A stretch of DNA of 64,000 nucleotides from Hyposmocoma kahamanoa (Eukaryota; Arthropoda; Insecta; Lepidoptera; Cosmopterigidae), in assembly GCF_003589595.1 (NCBI RefSeq), contig NW_020653333.1, forward strand, positions 2,908,917 to 2,972,916, given 5' to 3'. Shown here piece after piece: positions 24,814-36,345 of the stretch. The notes beneath the pieces were generated by a model that saw only the letters and a list, made by a program, of their open reading frames with translations, made no database searches and was not told the origin of the DNA. The position numbers were made by a program, and so were the translations under genes. The number at the start of each line of letters is the position of its first letter. Within the stretch, counting starts at the first letter, position 1.

Positions 24814-27553
24814 AAATCAAAACGGAGGTCATCAGCGAGGCGAAAATTGATATGGAAAAACATAAAGAAGAAAGCGATTCAATGCGGGTAGACAAACACG
24901 AGCTCAGAGCCAATCGTACTACGAGCATTGACAGTGATAACCGCTCCGATAGAAGTGAAGAGGATGATCTCAGAAGGGCTCGCAAGAGAGCAGCTTCCAC
25001 CTCACCTTCACCTATTCCAATGGACAAGCGAACTGCAAGATTCGAATGTCCTAAATGTCAACAACGCTTCGATTCTGCGAATGCGTTCGATCTCCACCGC
25101 TTCACCGCACACGGCGACGATACAAGAACAGGTTTTGATGATCTAACCTTTGTCGACTTTTCCAGCAAGAAGTTCCCAGAAATTGCCAGAGGAGTCTGCG
25201 AACGCAATCCGCATATTTCTATCACCGAACAACGGTTCCGGTGCGACCTCTGTAGCCGAGATTTCCCATGCGGTCAAGCTTTGGATATTCACAGAAAATC
25301 ATGCGCTACCACCACAAGACTCCCAAGCCCGGATCGGGATCGTCGGGAAGATTTCTTCGCAAAACTCGACTTGAGAAACTTAAAATCTTTTGGAATACCA
25401 GGCACGCTTACTCCTCCTATGGAAAGGTTCACACCAAAGTTTGATGACGGTCACCTTACTACTAACGGCATAAGACATATTGATGCTGCAAGGGATCTCG
25501 CTGACATCCAGTCTATTTTAAACGTTACATCCGCTGGTAGTCTTTTAGAAAGACTGACTGGTACCCGGGTGACGATGGAAAGTGCTGTTTTAACACCTCC
25601 GGATACAATAGCAAAAGAAAGAGACCAAGAAGAAACTCAAGACAATTTTGCAGCTGAATTCAGACGAATGAAACTTCGAGGAGAATTTCCTTGTCGTTTA
25701 TGTCCTGCCAAGTTCCCAAATCTACGAGCTTTGAAAGGCCACAACAGAGTACATCTAAGCGGTACTGGTCCCGGTCCTTATCAGTGCAATATGTGCCCTC
25801 ATGCATCTCTGGATAAAGCTGCTCTAGTTCGGCACATGCGCACACATAATGGAGACCGACCATATGAATGTGCGGTTTGCAACTACGCTTTTACCACTAA
25901 GGCCAACTGCGAAAGACACTTAAGAAATCGTCATGCAAAAGTTACTAGAGAGGATGTCAAGCGTTCCATAATTTACCACCCTTCTGAAGATCCAAACAAT
26001 GATGAGGTCAACTCGAAACTTAATCGAGAAGAAGTTAAGAGATCACTTGCTTTCCATACCCCTGAAATTGACCGTCGAAATGAAACAACAGGCCGTGATA
26101 CACCGTTGACACATTTCACGCCTAGCTTCATTACTGACAGACACCCTGTGTCAGCATTGACATCAAAACCTATACAAGAAGTGCCAACTCTGACTCCAAG
26201 AGAACCTGACCAGCCAATGCCAAGGATCAAAGTGAAGGGCATCGGTCAATTGACGCAGATACCTGAATTCCGACCTCCGGAAATCAACTTCAAGACTAAC
26301 AATGCTCAAACGGATACTTACGAGGAAGAAGCTCCAGTAGATCTAAGCACAAGCGATAACAACAGTTGTGACGTACTCGATCTCAGCAAAAAGAAGCGCG
26401 ATGTTGATGACGAAGAACCTAAAGCACCTCCACGAGCTTCCTTCGAGCGTGATCCAGCAGCTGCGGCGTCAGCGTTTGATAAAACAAGATTACTTTTAGC
26501 TCAACAGAGATTGTTTGAAAACTCGTTCCCTAAAATTGATCCCGCTTTCTACGCAACTCAATTATCACAGTTATACGCTGGTGCCATGCCTGGATTACCC
26601 GGGCTCCCTATACCGCCTTCCTTTCCGCTCAATCCTTACTTTCTTCAACCTTCGTTTTTTCCTAACCCAACAGATTCTCAAGAACTTGCGGAAATAAAAC
26701 AACGTATTCAAAAAGAGATCATTCGTGGACTAAGCATGTCGGGTGGGCGATTAGTAACTACTGATCCAGAAACCCATCCAAAGCAAGAACCTGAGGAAGA
26801 AGAGCAGAAATCTGCACGTGCTTCGAGCACCTCACCTCCTCCAGTTCGCCCTGAGTCTCCGAGACCTTTATCAAACAGCATGGTTCCACAAACTGATTCA
26901 GTAAAAATGGTTATTAAAAACGGAGTTCTCATGCCCAAACAGAAACAACGCCGTTATCGAACGGAGAGACCGTTTTCTTGCTCTCAATGCTCTGCTCGAT
27001 TTACCTTACGTTCAAACATGGAACGTCATGTGAAACAACAACATCCTCAACATTGGAGTGTAAGACGTCCAGCACCAAGAGCTCCTCCACCATACCCTAC
27101 ACCTGACACATTAGCCGATCGAGTTAATTTTGCACTATTAGCTCGCCATTTAGAAAGACCTTTGCAACAAGTTGACAGATCTCCTGTTAGAAGGGACTCT
27201 GATGAAGTTGCTGATAATGAAGAAGACGAGGATGATAATTTGATTATAGACGAAGAACCAGAAGATCGTAAAGGTGATGAACACTCTGCGGCTCATAAAG
27301 CAGCCGCTGAAATCCTAATGGCAACTAGACAACAAGAGCTGAACAAGGATTTCGATTTAAAAATTGCTGGGAATTTAATCAACAAGCCAGTCCCAATGAC
27401 TACAGAGAAAACTGAAACAGGAACTGATCCCATTACGGTGCCTGATGAGTCTAATATTCCAGTAGTACCAACTAGAAGCGATGAAGAAGAAGATGAAGAA
27501 GGCCTTGTAGCTTCTACTAGTGAGGGGAACAATTCTGGAAGCGATGAAAATAA
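24814..27553 (+). CDS. hnt (peb): Hindsight/RREB1 zinc-finger repressor, first visible coding exon
   Basis: This is a nuclear C2H2 zinc-finger transcription factor of the Hindsight/Pebbled/RREB1 family. In flies it controls epithelial shape, tracheal integrity and Notch and EGFR/JNK outputs. Counting from the Met at 24852, fingers lie near residues 66-87, 131-151 (C2HC-like), 281-302, 312-332, 340-361 and 710-731. PVDLS at 495-499 is a CtBP-binding motif, and VLDLSKKK follows at 508. The family signature GFDDLTFVDFSSKKFP lies at 94-109. Acidic and Pro-rich linkers fill the rest. The exon is open upstream of that Met to the acceptor at 24813, with a sumoylation-like IKTE at the start, so the true start codon may lie in an earlier exon. 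Vertebrate RREB1 has more N-terminal fingers, which are not visible here. The donor is AATAA|GTAAGT. The identity is firm. Confidence 0.95.
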
Positions 27554-27636
27554 GTAAGTATATAAATATAATATTGAAAGCGTCCATAACTTACAATCTA
27601 AACAGAATGGTTATTTATTTATTTTTTTCTTTACAG

Positions 27637-28286
27637 ATCTGAGTCGGATACTGGAATGCAACCACCAAAAAAAACAGTCCGCTTACAGCCTTGCGCCTAA
27701 CAGAGTATCCTGTCCATACTGTCATCGGAAATTCCCATGGTCTTCTTCCCTTCGACGCCACGTCCTGACTCATACCGGCCAAAAACCTTTTAAGTGTCCT
27801 CACTGCCCTCTTCTCTTTACGACTAAATCTAATTGCGACCGACATTTACTGCGCAAGCATGGAGGATCAGCAAGAGCAATTTTGGCAGAACCAATTCCTG
27901 ATGCCGTACCAAGTTCCCAAAATGCGAATGAAAATCGCACAGTCCCAGAAAGACCTTTCAAGTGCGCGTCATGTCCAACAAGCACATTTTCTACTATGGA
28001 AGCTTTAAAAAAACACATGATATCGCGACATGGTGCTATTGACTCTCAACCAGGATCACCAAACCCTGAAAATGATGAAACAAATGAAGGTGGTCTGGTA
28101 TTCAAATGTCATCTCTGTGAATCGTCTTTCGGAGATAGGCCTGGAGCTTTAGGACATTTGGCTTCAACTCACGCTAATGAATATGAACAACTGGTCAGCA
28201 AAGGAGCGTTGGACGCTGCTAGCGATCGAAGCGAAAGCGCTGATGATGACGAGAGAGGAAAATTCCCTGATCATGCTAATAGAAAG
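27637..28286 (+). CDS. hnt (peb): Hindsight/RREB1, exon 2 (apparent frame break)
   Basis: It encodes four C2H2 fingers: VSCPYCHRKFPW (finger 7), FKCPHCPLLF (8), FKCASCPTSTF (9) and FKCHLCESSF (10), then an acidic linker. The family signature SLAPNRVSCPYC sits in the frame used by the fingers. The start of the exon, after the CTTTACAG acceptor, reads SESDTGMQPPKK in a different frame. The two frames meet at an A8 run (27667-27674), which is one A too long. As written, translation stops at 27698-27700. An alternative acceptor after 27643 would keep the frame but gives an unlikely RILECNHQ sequence. The exon ends AAG|GTAAGT at phase 0. Confidence 0.9.
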
Positions 28287-28429
28287 GTAAGTTTAGTTTT
28301 ATTTCGAAGTCTTTTAAGAAATCGTAATTAATAAATGATAGGATAAGAAATACTTGACAATTGTAGCGGTACTCAAAATAATCTTACGTATTTGTGAATT
28401 AATCTGGATCCCATCCTTTTTTCCATCAG

Positions 28430-28653
28430 GTAGTCTGCGCGTTCTGCATGCGACGTTTCTGGTCTGCCGAAGATCTTCGACGCCACATGCGAACGCACTC
28501 CGGCGAACGCCCATTTGCCTGCGACCTCTGCCGACGGCGATTCACCCTAAAGCACAGCATGCTGAGACACAGAAAAAAACACCGTGAGGAAGCCACCGAC
28601 GACGAAGAGGCGACACCGCCTAATACGCCGCGAGACGAATGTGTTACCAACGG
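28430..28653 (+). CDS. hnt (peb): Hindsight/RREB1, exon 3 (last finger pair)
   Basis: It follows a TTTTTTCCATCAG acceptor at phase 0. It encodes a canonical linked finger pair, [19 protein letters not shown] and [19 protein letters not shown], joined by the TGEKP-type linker HSGERPF. The pair matches the C-terminal fingers of RREB1 (RFWSLQDLTRHMR and TFTLKHSLVRH type). An acidic tail with [15 protein letters not shown] follows. The donor is ACGG|GTAAGC, leaving two bases of a Gly codon. Confidence 0.95.
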
Positions 28654-28827
28654 GTAAGCTTCAAATTTTAAATTACAAAAAACGCATGGCGAATCGTTTT
28701 AGGGTTACAATGAATTATTATTCATTACTAATTGCACCTCATGTTTTATGTCTAGTAATATTATTATGTGTATTATTTATTTTTTACACAAGTGCTTGTG
28801 ACAATAAACGTAATTATTATTTTTTAG

Positions 28828-29083
28828 ATTTCGCTACCAAGATGACGACTCCGGCAACGAAATCCCAAGCAACGTCAACAACAACAACTCTCCGCCTGCT
28901 CATTACGATAAGAAACTAAAACTCGACATGACATCGCGCAAGTACTCTTCAGAAACTGAAAATGACGGTGAGACCGGCAGTGACCTCATCGGAAAACTTT
29001 TGGGCATTCCAGACAGCAAACTACTGAACAAACTACTCTCCTCAGCGGATGAAGCGGCTAAATTCCTCGGTGTGAACAAATGA
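28828..29083 (+). CDS. hnt (peb): Hindsight/RREB1, last coding exon
   Basis: It follows a TTATTTTTTAG acceptor and completes the Gly codon. A low-complexity Asn stretch comes first, then GSDLIGKLLGIPDSKLLNKL and ADEAAKFLGVNK before TGA at 29081-29083. No zinc finger is present; the hydrophobic helix-like end looks like a conserved C-terminal module. With one A removed in exon 2, the visible exons from the Met at 24852 give 1276 residues and 12 fingers. The fly protein is longer, with about 14 fingers. Confidence 0.9.
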
Positions 29084-29093
29084 GAGTACGCTA

Positions 29094-29140
29094 TAGTCCT
29101 CGTGACCCCAGCTAGGCTCATACTAGCGCCACGAGGACTA
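29094..29140 (+). promoter_or_regulatory. Stem-loop 10 nt after the hindsight stop codon
   Basis: TAGTCCTCGTG (29094-29104) pairs perfectly with CACGAGGACTA (29130-29140). Inside the loop, GCTAG (29111-29115) can pair with CTAGC (29123-29127). The frame after the TGA stays open for 44 codons to a TAG at 29216. Confidence 0.6.
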
Positions 29141-29517
29141 AAAATAACAAATCAGACTCAAACATCGAACGCAGCTGCTGATAAACAATCCTGTACAACG
29201 CCATCTAGCAAGGAGTAGACGCTTTTTTATTACCATTTCAATTATGGTGCGCAGTTTTCTTCAATCACTCCTTGTAAATATTTTACATTAGAATTTTTAT
29301 TATTGCTTATAATTAAAATTATAAGTTACTAGGTGCCTTTAGCTGCCTTGAATTGAAGTGTAAACCGTCCTATTCTGCCTTAGATATAAAGCTTTGTGTG
29401 GGTAAATATCAACGAATATTTCTGTAGTGCCAGTTATGAAGTACATTTTATTGTATTCTTAATTGTTAAAGGTAGTGTTACTGGTACTCAAGTGTAGGAT
29501 ATACTGTAAGGTAATAT

Positions 29518-29523
29518 AATAAA
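29518..29523 (+). terminator. Candidate poly(A) signal, hindsight (proximal)
   Basis: The first AATAAA after the stop codon, about 435 nt downstream. Use is not shown by the sequence alone. Confidence 0.35.
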
Positions 29524-31626
29524 GTAGTAGGTGGTAGTTATCATTACATCAGTAGATAAATAGCACGAACTCATATCAGTTTTAGATGCCAGAATCACGT
29601 TTTTTGCATTTCCATCTAGTCGTGTCACTATTTTATGCACTTCTGTACATTTTTACCTCTCACTTTATCCCCATGTCACTGTCTTATGACTTTTACTAGA
29701 TTTTAAAAAAGGGCTAAGTTAGTGAACGCCACGGGGGGGCTAGTCGTTATAACTGTATAACTATCAATAATGTCAAAACCGTACATCATGTTTCATCTTT
29801 CCGATAGCCCTCATTCAGCCAAATATTTAAATATTTTGCGAAAAATCCAAAATTTTCTAGTCAGTCTCTTAAGATTTCCCCACGATTCTAAGCTAAAATA
29901 CCAAAATACCAATTGTTAACATGTTAAAAGTCAAGTTTTTGAAATAATGTAATGATTTGTAACGTATAAAATACATGAATAAACCTCGTATTATATAATC
30001 CTACCAATGATTAGAATAGCAAATACTTATATAGTGTTTTACATTTATACTGCTTTGATGTTTTTTTAATACATAAACTTAAGACGTTAAATGTATCCAG
30101 TCTTTTTCGCTACTTTGAGATATTTTATCAAAATACAACAATGAAATGACTTCAGACCTTCCTTACGCTTGGGACAGGCAGTGTCATTTTGTATTTTCTT
30201 TTTTCTACACATTGTATTTCTACCAATCTTTTTCCTTTCTTTCCAGTTTTAAGATATGGCTGGTTCATGTATGCTACTAGGTATTATTAAGGTATTAATC
30301 GAACGAAAATGGTAATTTAATTTGCTCAAATACAAGGCATTTCTTTAATGACAAAGACTAGTAATACTTTTTTAATAGGGAAGGCTAGGATCTCTATTTT
30401 ACTATAATTTAATATAACCATTGACTTTATAATTGTAAGTCAATGAATGTAACTATATAATATGTAATTGAATTCTACATTTTACATCTAAATTAAAAAT
30501 AAATAATTATTTTTATTAAAGTATGATTAATTGCCAAAGGCTCTTGGTGGACCCTCGTTTACCAACGGGAATTAATTTTATGAAAATTAATTGATGTTTT
30601 ATTTTTAATTATGAATTTTTATTTCAATATTTTCGCTTTAAATGTTTATTGGTGCAGCAATATTTAAGTTTCCAACGGGTTTTAAACTCTTTTGTATTAT
30701 TTTGTCTAATTATAACGGTTTGTCATATAAAACATTTTGTCATAAACACTGGAAGTGAATTTGAGTGAAATGTTCGCATAGTCCATTTTCTAATTAAATC
30801 TTTTTTTAGATATATGTAATGTTTAGGAGTAAGGCATTTAGTCTCCTTCAGTGGATTGACGAATCATACGCTAGAATATACCTAAGTCCGATTGTGCTTT
30901 GTATATTTTGAAATGCTGAGTTATATACCAAATATTATATTAGTATGAGTAAGTATATGTCCAAAGTACTGTAAATAGGAAATGTAGAGCGATTTTCTTA
31001 ATTTAATATACGAAGTTTAGCCTTTTATGACATATTTAGTAATAACATTTTAAAGTATATAAAGGAAATAGTTTGTTAACTATAATAAGTTCAAATAAAT
31101 TCTTGAATTATGTGAAATTTACTTAGATTTGCAAATAAATTCATTTTAAATCCCGCTTAATGTCAATTATAGTTAAAGAAAAAAATTACGATGATTTTAA
31201 CGTTGTTCTTAGTTTACGACATGTACGTTTTAATAGTTTTATGCGGCCAGAAAAATGATTACGCATCGAAATAGTAATATTTTTACCATGTTTATAAATC
31301 GGGATATTGTCAAATCGTTACATATAATAAGTGATAATCTCGTACTTATTAGAGTGTAAGTTTAGTTAAGATAGAAATTTAAGAATATTATGGCAACACC
31401 GCTTGGCCTTTCAAATGTAGTGTTTGTGTGGTTTAAAATAATTATTAAAATATTCCTAATTATAAATTAATATTCTACCAATTCTATGCATGGTGTAATT
31501 GATAAAATTTATTATTATTAATAGTAAGATGTTTTACTATTCACGTTTTGCCTCTCTCTTTCTTTTTTTTGCAATATTATGAGTGTCGTTTTAAAAACGT
31601 TTTTTGTGAAATACATAATGTGTATT

Positions 31627-31632
31627 AATAAA
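31627..31632 (+). terminator. Candidate poly(A) signal, hindsight (distal)
   Basis: AATAAA followed by T-rich sequence; the last good candidate before the lolal promoter region. Confidence 0.3.
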
Positions 31633-31640
31633 ATTACATT

Positions 31641-32034
31641 TTTCTTTTAATGCCTTTTTGTTTCAATTAGAAACTTACCTAAACTTTATCCTACATTTAA
31701 AACTAAACTCCTACTAAAGTAGTTTTTATTTCAATGAAATCAAATATCAACACTCGATAATAAGTCGCCCTTTCTGCCGTAATGCAATATCTGAATCTGA
31801 TTGAAAAACTAAAATTCTTAGAAGTACAAACATTTTAGTTTTGCTACTCGACGCTAGATGGCGCCATGTCCAATGGTTCGAGTGGTACTTGACATAAAAG
31901 AACCCTTAATTATTAATAGATGGCGCTGCCAATACTAGTTACTTTCGCTTCTAGATAACTGAAAATAATAGTTTTTAGTTACATACTTATTAATATAGCT
32001 TGTTTAAAATTATTATTTTCTTTAACCTAGCAAC
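31641..32034 (+). promoter_or_regulatory. Likely lolal promoter region
   Basis: Gene-free DNA just upstream of the presumed lolal 5' exon. Two TAGATGGCGC motifs lie at 31855 and 31917. No clear TATA box or initiator could be assigned. Confidence 0.35.
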
Positions 32035-32254
32035 ACCGATAGAAGCTTGTTGAAAAAAAGTGAAGTGAGCGAAGGAAAAGGAATTTTGTTGAAGAAATAG
32101 AAAGAAGTCCGTAATTTATTCACAAGAGCGTCTTTATATTTTGAATCAATTGCTTAACTTCTTGTGATAGTTGCGAAACATTACGCGGTGTCCTTGTACC
32201 GCGGCCGAGGTGCCGTTTAGTGGCGTTAAAACCAAAAAATAGTTTAAACCAAGG
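32035..32254 (+). other. Candidate lolal 5' UTR exon
   Basis: A less AT-rich stretch (including TACCGCGGCCGAGG) ends in a good donor, ACCAAGG|GTAAGC. A matching acceptor, ACAAATTTGTAG, ends at 32444, 20 bp before the lolal start codon. The 5' boundary is a guess. Confidence 0.4.
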
Positions 32255-32464
32255 GTAAGCTTGTTTCTATGCATTACTTAGTGACGTAGGAAGTGTTCTA
32301 AAATTGCACTATTATTATTCTATTTTAAGGTTTCGGCTTTTTGGAGAAATTACCAATATAACTTTGTCTTTTAAACTTCGCTTCGAAGTTGTTAATGAGG
32401 AAATTGATCTTTATTTGTTTATTTATTTGTAAACAAATTTGTAGGTTCGTAAAAATAAAGCAAA

Positions 32465-32560
32465 ATGGGCGATCAGCAATTTTTCCTGAAGTGGAACGAC
32501 TTCCAGACAAACATGGTGACCTCCTTCAGGCATTTGAGGGACGAAAAAAGCTTCACAGAC
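32465..32560 (+). CDS. lolal: Lolal/Batman BTB protein, coding exon 1
   Basis: Residues 1-32 begin MGDQQFFLKWNDFQTNMVTS, the start of a BTB/POZ domain of the insect TTK class. The four coding exons give 128 residues, essentially the length of fly Lolal (127), and the sequence is nearly identical to that family. Lolal has only the BTB domain and no DNA-binding region. In flies it dimerises with GAGA factor and takes part in Polycomb/Trithorax control in the nucleus. The start codon is preceded by CAAA, a good animal context. The exon ends GAC|GTGAGT at phase 0. Confidence 0.95.
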
Positions 32561-33961
32561 GTGAGTATGAGCAATAGATCTTCTAATCATAACCTCACTT
32601 TTCTACTACATTTTGTTCATAGTAGGTACCCTTTTTTTTTAATATTCACAATGTATCACGCATTTACTTGTAATGTTTATAATAAGGGATATGTTAAGGT
32701 TGTAGCTTGTGCTGATTTGTAGTCCCTGTTTATAACAAAAGTAAAAAACATAAATATAATTATAAATTAAATGGGCAATTCAGGACAAACATTTATATGA
32801 AGAATTTATTTGTTTTTCGTAAATTTCATAGTACTTATGTAAATAATTTTTGATGATGTAGTGATCCCCAAAATAAATGACTTAAAAAAAGAAGATGGTA
32901 GTCAGAACATTTGAGAGTGAGGGAATGAAGAAATCAAAACAAACCTAAAAAAAATTGTGATATAAACTTACTTTTAGACTTAATATTTTGTGTAAGCTTA
33001 CTGCTACCAATAACTCATCTGAGTGTATAGCTAATAAATAAAATCAAATGCTTAACTTCTTTCTATATGATGTGAGCGAATTACTGACAAAAATGTAAGT
33101 TTTAGAATTTTTAATTAAATCTTTTTGTAATAGAAACTTTTTACACACACAAGTTGAATTACGTATTGAAATGTTAACAGTGATGCTAACTTGCAAAAAG
33201 GTATACATGCATTTACCAAATATTAAAAATGCGTACACAAATCGAGTGAAGGTAGAAATGTAAAGGACTGTTTTTTTTAGTTGGAACATGAATAATACAC
33301 ATTTTCAAAATTTATTTATCATGTTTTTACCACACGATAGTTTTAATTTCCCAAAAACATATTTTATTTGATCCAATGTTTAAGATTTAAAGCACAGACT
33401 ATTTGATTATGGAACTTGGGACATAGTGAGGGGATGCTTTTGGCTACATTTTTATATTATTATTATTTCTATTTAAATAGAATAATCAATATTTTATGTA
33501 GGCATTAGAAGCAATTGAATTATATTAGCTATTAAATATTTATTTTACAGCAAGAATCAAATACTTTTTTTTAAACCAAAAGGACATATTTTGTAAGAAT
33601 TAACCGAATTAATTTTCACACACCAATGTGTATAGACACAGTGTAATAATTTCACTTTTACATGTATTGCCCTGTTCTTTTTTTTATGCAATATTAAAAG
33701 TAACTCTTTGAACATGATCTATGAGAAATGAACATTACTGCTATCCTTGGCATAACTAACACGTCAACCACCACACCAAGTTTACATCTAAAAGGAAAAG
33801 CTGCAGCTTTACAGGAGCGATTAAAAATTTTAAAAATAACATTACTCATTAGTACATACAGTACTTTAATATAATGTATGACCAAATTAAATATAAAAAC
33901 CACTATTTTCTTATATTAAGAATATTTATAGTTTCTCAGAAATAAATAATAAACTCTTTTA
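32561..33961 (+). other. lolal intron 1, 5' part
   Basis: AT-rich intron sequence; no element or coding segment recognised in this part. The full intron is 32561-39299. Confidence 0.6.
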
Positions 33962-34136
33962 GGGTCGTATTCCAGAACTCTATTCAATACTCAAGTCAGG
34001 ACATGAGTATTGCAGTGAGCACTGAAAATCATACTCAAGTCCTTGCCATTAGGGTCGTATTTCCAGTGCGTCAAATCATACTCAAGTCTGCTCATATCCT
34101 GACTTGAGCGTTGAGTAGAGTTCTGGAATACGACCC
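33962..34136. mobile_element. PIF/Harbinger-like MITE with TTA target duplication
   Basis: Its ends GGGTCGTATTCCAGAACTCT and the reverse complement AGTTCTGGAATACGACCC are flanked on both sides by TTA. Inverted ends run about 50 bp. A second copy with the same TTA flanks is at 41540-41704. A 3-bp TTA/TWA duplication is the hallmark of the PIF/Harbinger superfamily. Confidence 0.8.
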
Positions 34137-35050
34137 TTAGATTTTTATTATAGTAAAAAGTACTTTGGCAGTTATTTATTATTTATATATGGCAAATAAA
34201 AAAGAAATATATTTACTATAAACTATAACATAATATTACTCTGACTATGGATATTACAATTTGTCAATACAAATATTTTATTGCTGCCTGGTCATTCTAA
34301 TAATTGGTCATACATTTTAAAAGTACAAAAACGCTATCAGTTTTAAAGATTCTCAGGAACAATATTACAAAGTTAGTTTGTTATAAACATGCAAGTGTAA
34401 AAGTGTGCAAAATACATACTTGCAATAATCATGCGAGATTGTTGATTTTATTTTTCTTAGACTAAACAATGGAGTACAGAATAATTACAAACTTAATCGA
34501 AAATAAACCTGAAAAAGAATTATTAGGTGTATTTTGAGCAGGAAAATCCGAAAATGCAAGTTTTGGTAACTTTCGAGATATTGATATCAAGTATTTTTTT
34601 CTGATATAAAACTTTGTTTCATCCTCTCTTAAATCTGTATGTAACATTTCTAAAGAAAAATGTCTCCTCTTCATCTTTACTATAAAATTTACAAAATATG
34701 TATTATTTCAAATATAAGTCCATATTTTCCAGTTACAATGAAAATATGTCTCAAAGCAATCAGAGAGATGTCTATTGATAGTTAAAAATATGTTGTTTTT
34801 TGCAACAATAAAAGATATTTATCATTGTTGGCATTTATATCTTCTAAATACAAAAGATATTCTTGCATTTACAATGAGTACATTATTTTATTCATTTAAT
34901 TATCTATAATAATACACTCCCGGACACTCAATTCGAATCACCTCGCATTTTCAGTACTCAATGCCCTGATCTTAAACAATGTTTGATTGATCAAAAACTT
35001 TTAAGCAATTTTGTAACTAATATACTAAACGTCTTTTCGGCCGTTCCAAA
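34137..35050 (+). other. lolal intron 1, unremarkable stretch
   Basis: AT-rich, with nothing I can assign. Confidence 0.5.
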
Positions 35051-35835
35051 GTGACGGGTGGGACATTTTGACTCCTTTTTTCTTGAATTTTAAGTAATTT
35101 CTCCCTAACCATTGGTTAATTGGACTTAAAATGAAAATATCATGAAGCCAGATATGCAATTCAACTGCGACCATTTACATAAATTTATGACATTATTTAT
35201 ACTCAAAACTTTTAATTTTCTAAGTGTGCCAGGTGGGACACTTAGAAAATTAAAAGTATATATATCAAATTTTAGAAATTTTGCTCTAATATATAGTTAA
35301 AACTACTGGAGACAGACTTCTCATGAATTTCCTGGTAGTAAAAATCATCAGAAAAATGCTGTCACTTTTTAATTGTCTTTTTTTATGTATTGAAATATCT
35401 TAACTATGAAAAGCTTACAAATTATGGATCTACATATAAATAGTGTATTTTTTAAATTCTATGGATTCAAAGGTAACTTGTCCCACCTGTCACAAAATGG
35501 TGTCCCAATCGTCACAATTTAACACACCAAATGTTGAACTCCGAAATTAAACCAACTGTTACACCTAGTAAACGTCGTAAAAAGTCGAATCCATGAAAAT
35601 ACAATCATTTAGTCAAAGTAAAAACGTTTAGAAGTGTGTCCCACCCATCGCTGTGACGGGTGGGACACATTTCCAAATCTTAATATTTACGTTCCTATTT
35701 ACGTGCACAATGCCCAACCAAGCTAAAATAATGACCCTTAGCATAATTGTTGCTTTTATAAAAGCAAATGCCAATAGATTGCATATTTATTAGTTAAAAT
35801 AAAAGTATATATGTTTCATTGTGACGGGTGGGACT
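35051..35835. repeat. Cluster of GTGACGGGTGGGAC motifs in both orientations
   Basis: The motif or a close variant occurs at 35051, 35224, 35481 (reverse), 35503 (reverse), 35639 (reverse), 35653 and 35821, in otherwise AT-rich sequence. The pair at 35639-35668 is a short palindrome. It may be the inside of a diverged transposable element. Confidence 0.6.
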
Positions 35836-36124
35836 TGCAATTAATATTTATTGAAACTTTAATAACTCCTCACCACATATATTTCCATGCAACCGCTTAT
35901 CACTATTTTAAAATTCGTAAATTGTATTTTCTTCGACATTAATAACTTTTTTAGAAAGACGCACAAATAACCGCGAAAATTGTGGCTAACATTATTGGAG
36001 AAAATGCTTCACTATAGACGACAGCACTATGGCTGCGTTAATGAAGACAAAAAATACAATAATTATACAATATCCGAAAAATCTCACTTCTAATGGGAAA
36101 TGAAGCTATTTTTCCGGATTTAAA

Positions 36125-36200
36125 TCGCGTATATTTGTTTTTTCAAACAAAGCGACGTTTCGGGCCCTTTACAGGCCCCATGGTCACGGTTTGACTGAAT
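36125..36200 (+). repeat. Dispersed repeat fragment (GGTCAC family)
   Basis: It carries CGCGTATATTTGTTTTTTC and CAGGCCCCATGGTCACGG, as at 1900-2045. Confidence 0.45.
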
Positions 36201-36225
36201 TTTACACTTTTAATGATTTGATTTA

Positions 36226-36345
36226 TTGGGCGTATTCTATTACATTTATTTCTTTCGTGAATTTGGGTATAATTTTTGGTTTTCTATGTGTGTCCATTAC
36301 ACCCATGGGTATCATAGATATAGGGTTTGTGCGATAATGAGTGTG
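36226..36345 (+). repeat. SINE T1 body fragment
   Basis: It contains ACATTTATTTCTTTCGTGAA and the following T1 body but lacks the tRNA-like head, so it is 5'-truncated. Confidence 0.6.

Larger units (their letters stand above)
29084..31640 (+). other. Probable hindsight 3' UTR
   Basis: This stretch is AT-rich and, unlike its surroundings, almost free of recognisable repeats, which fits a long, constrained 3' UTR. AATAAA signals occur at 29518 and 31627, with others between. A stem-loop at 29094-29140 lies just after the stop codon. The exact cleavage site is not visible. Confidence 0.5.

Noticed and set aside
24764..25027. Ser/Leu-rich - strand ORFs across the hindsight exons
   Set aside because: They are antisense shadows of the real coding frame.
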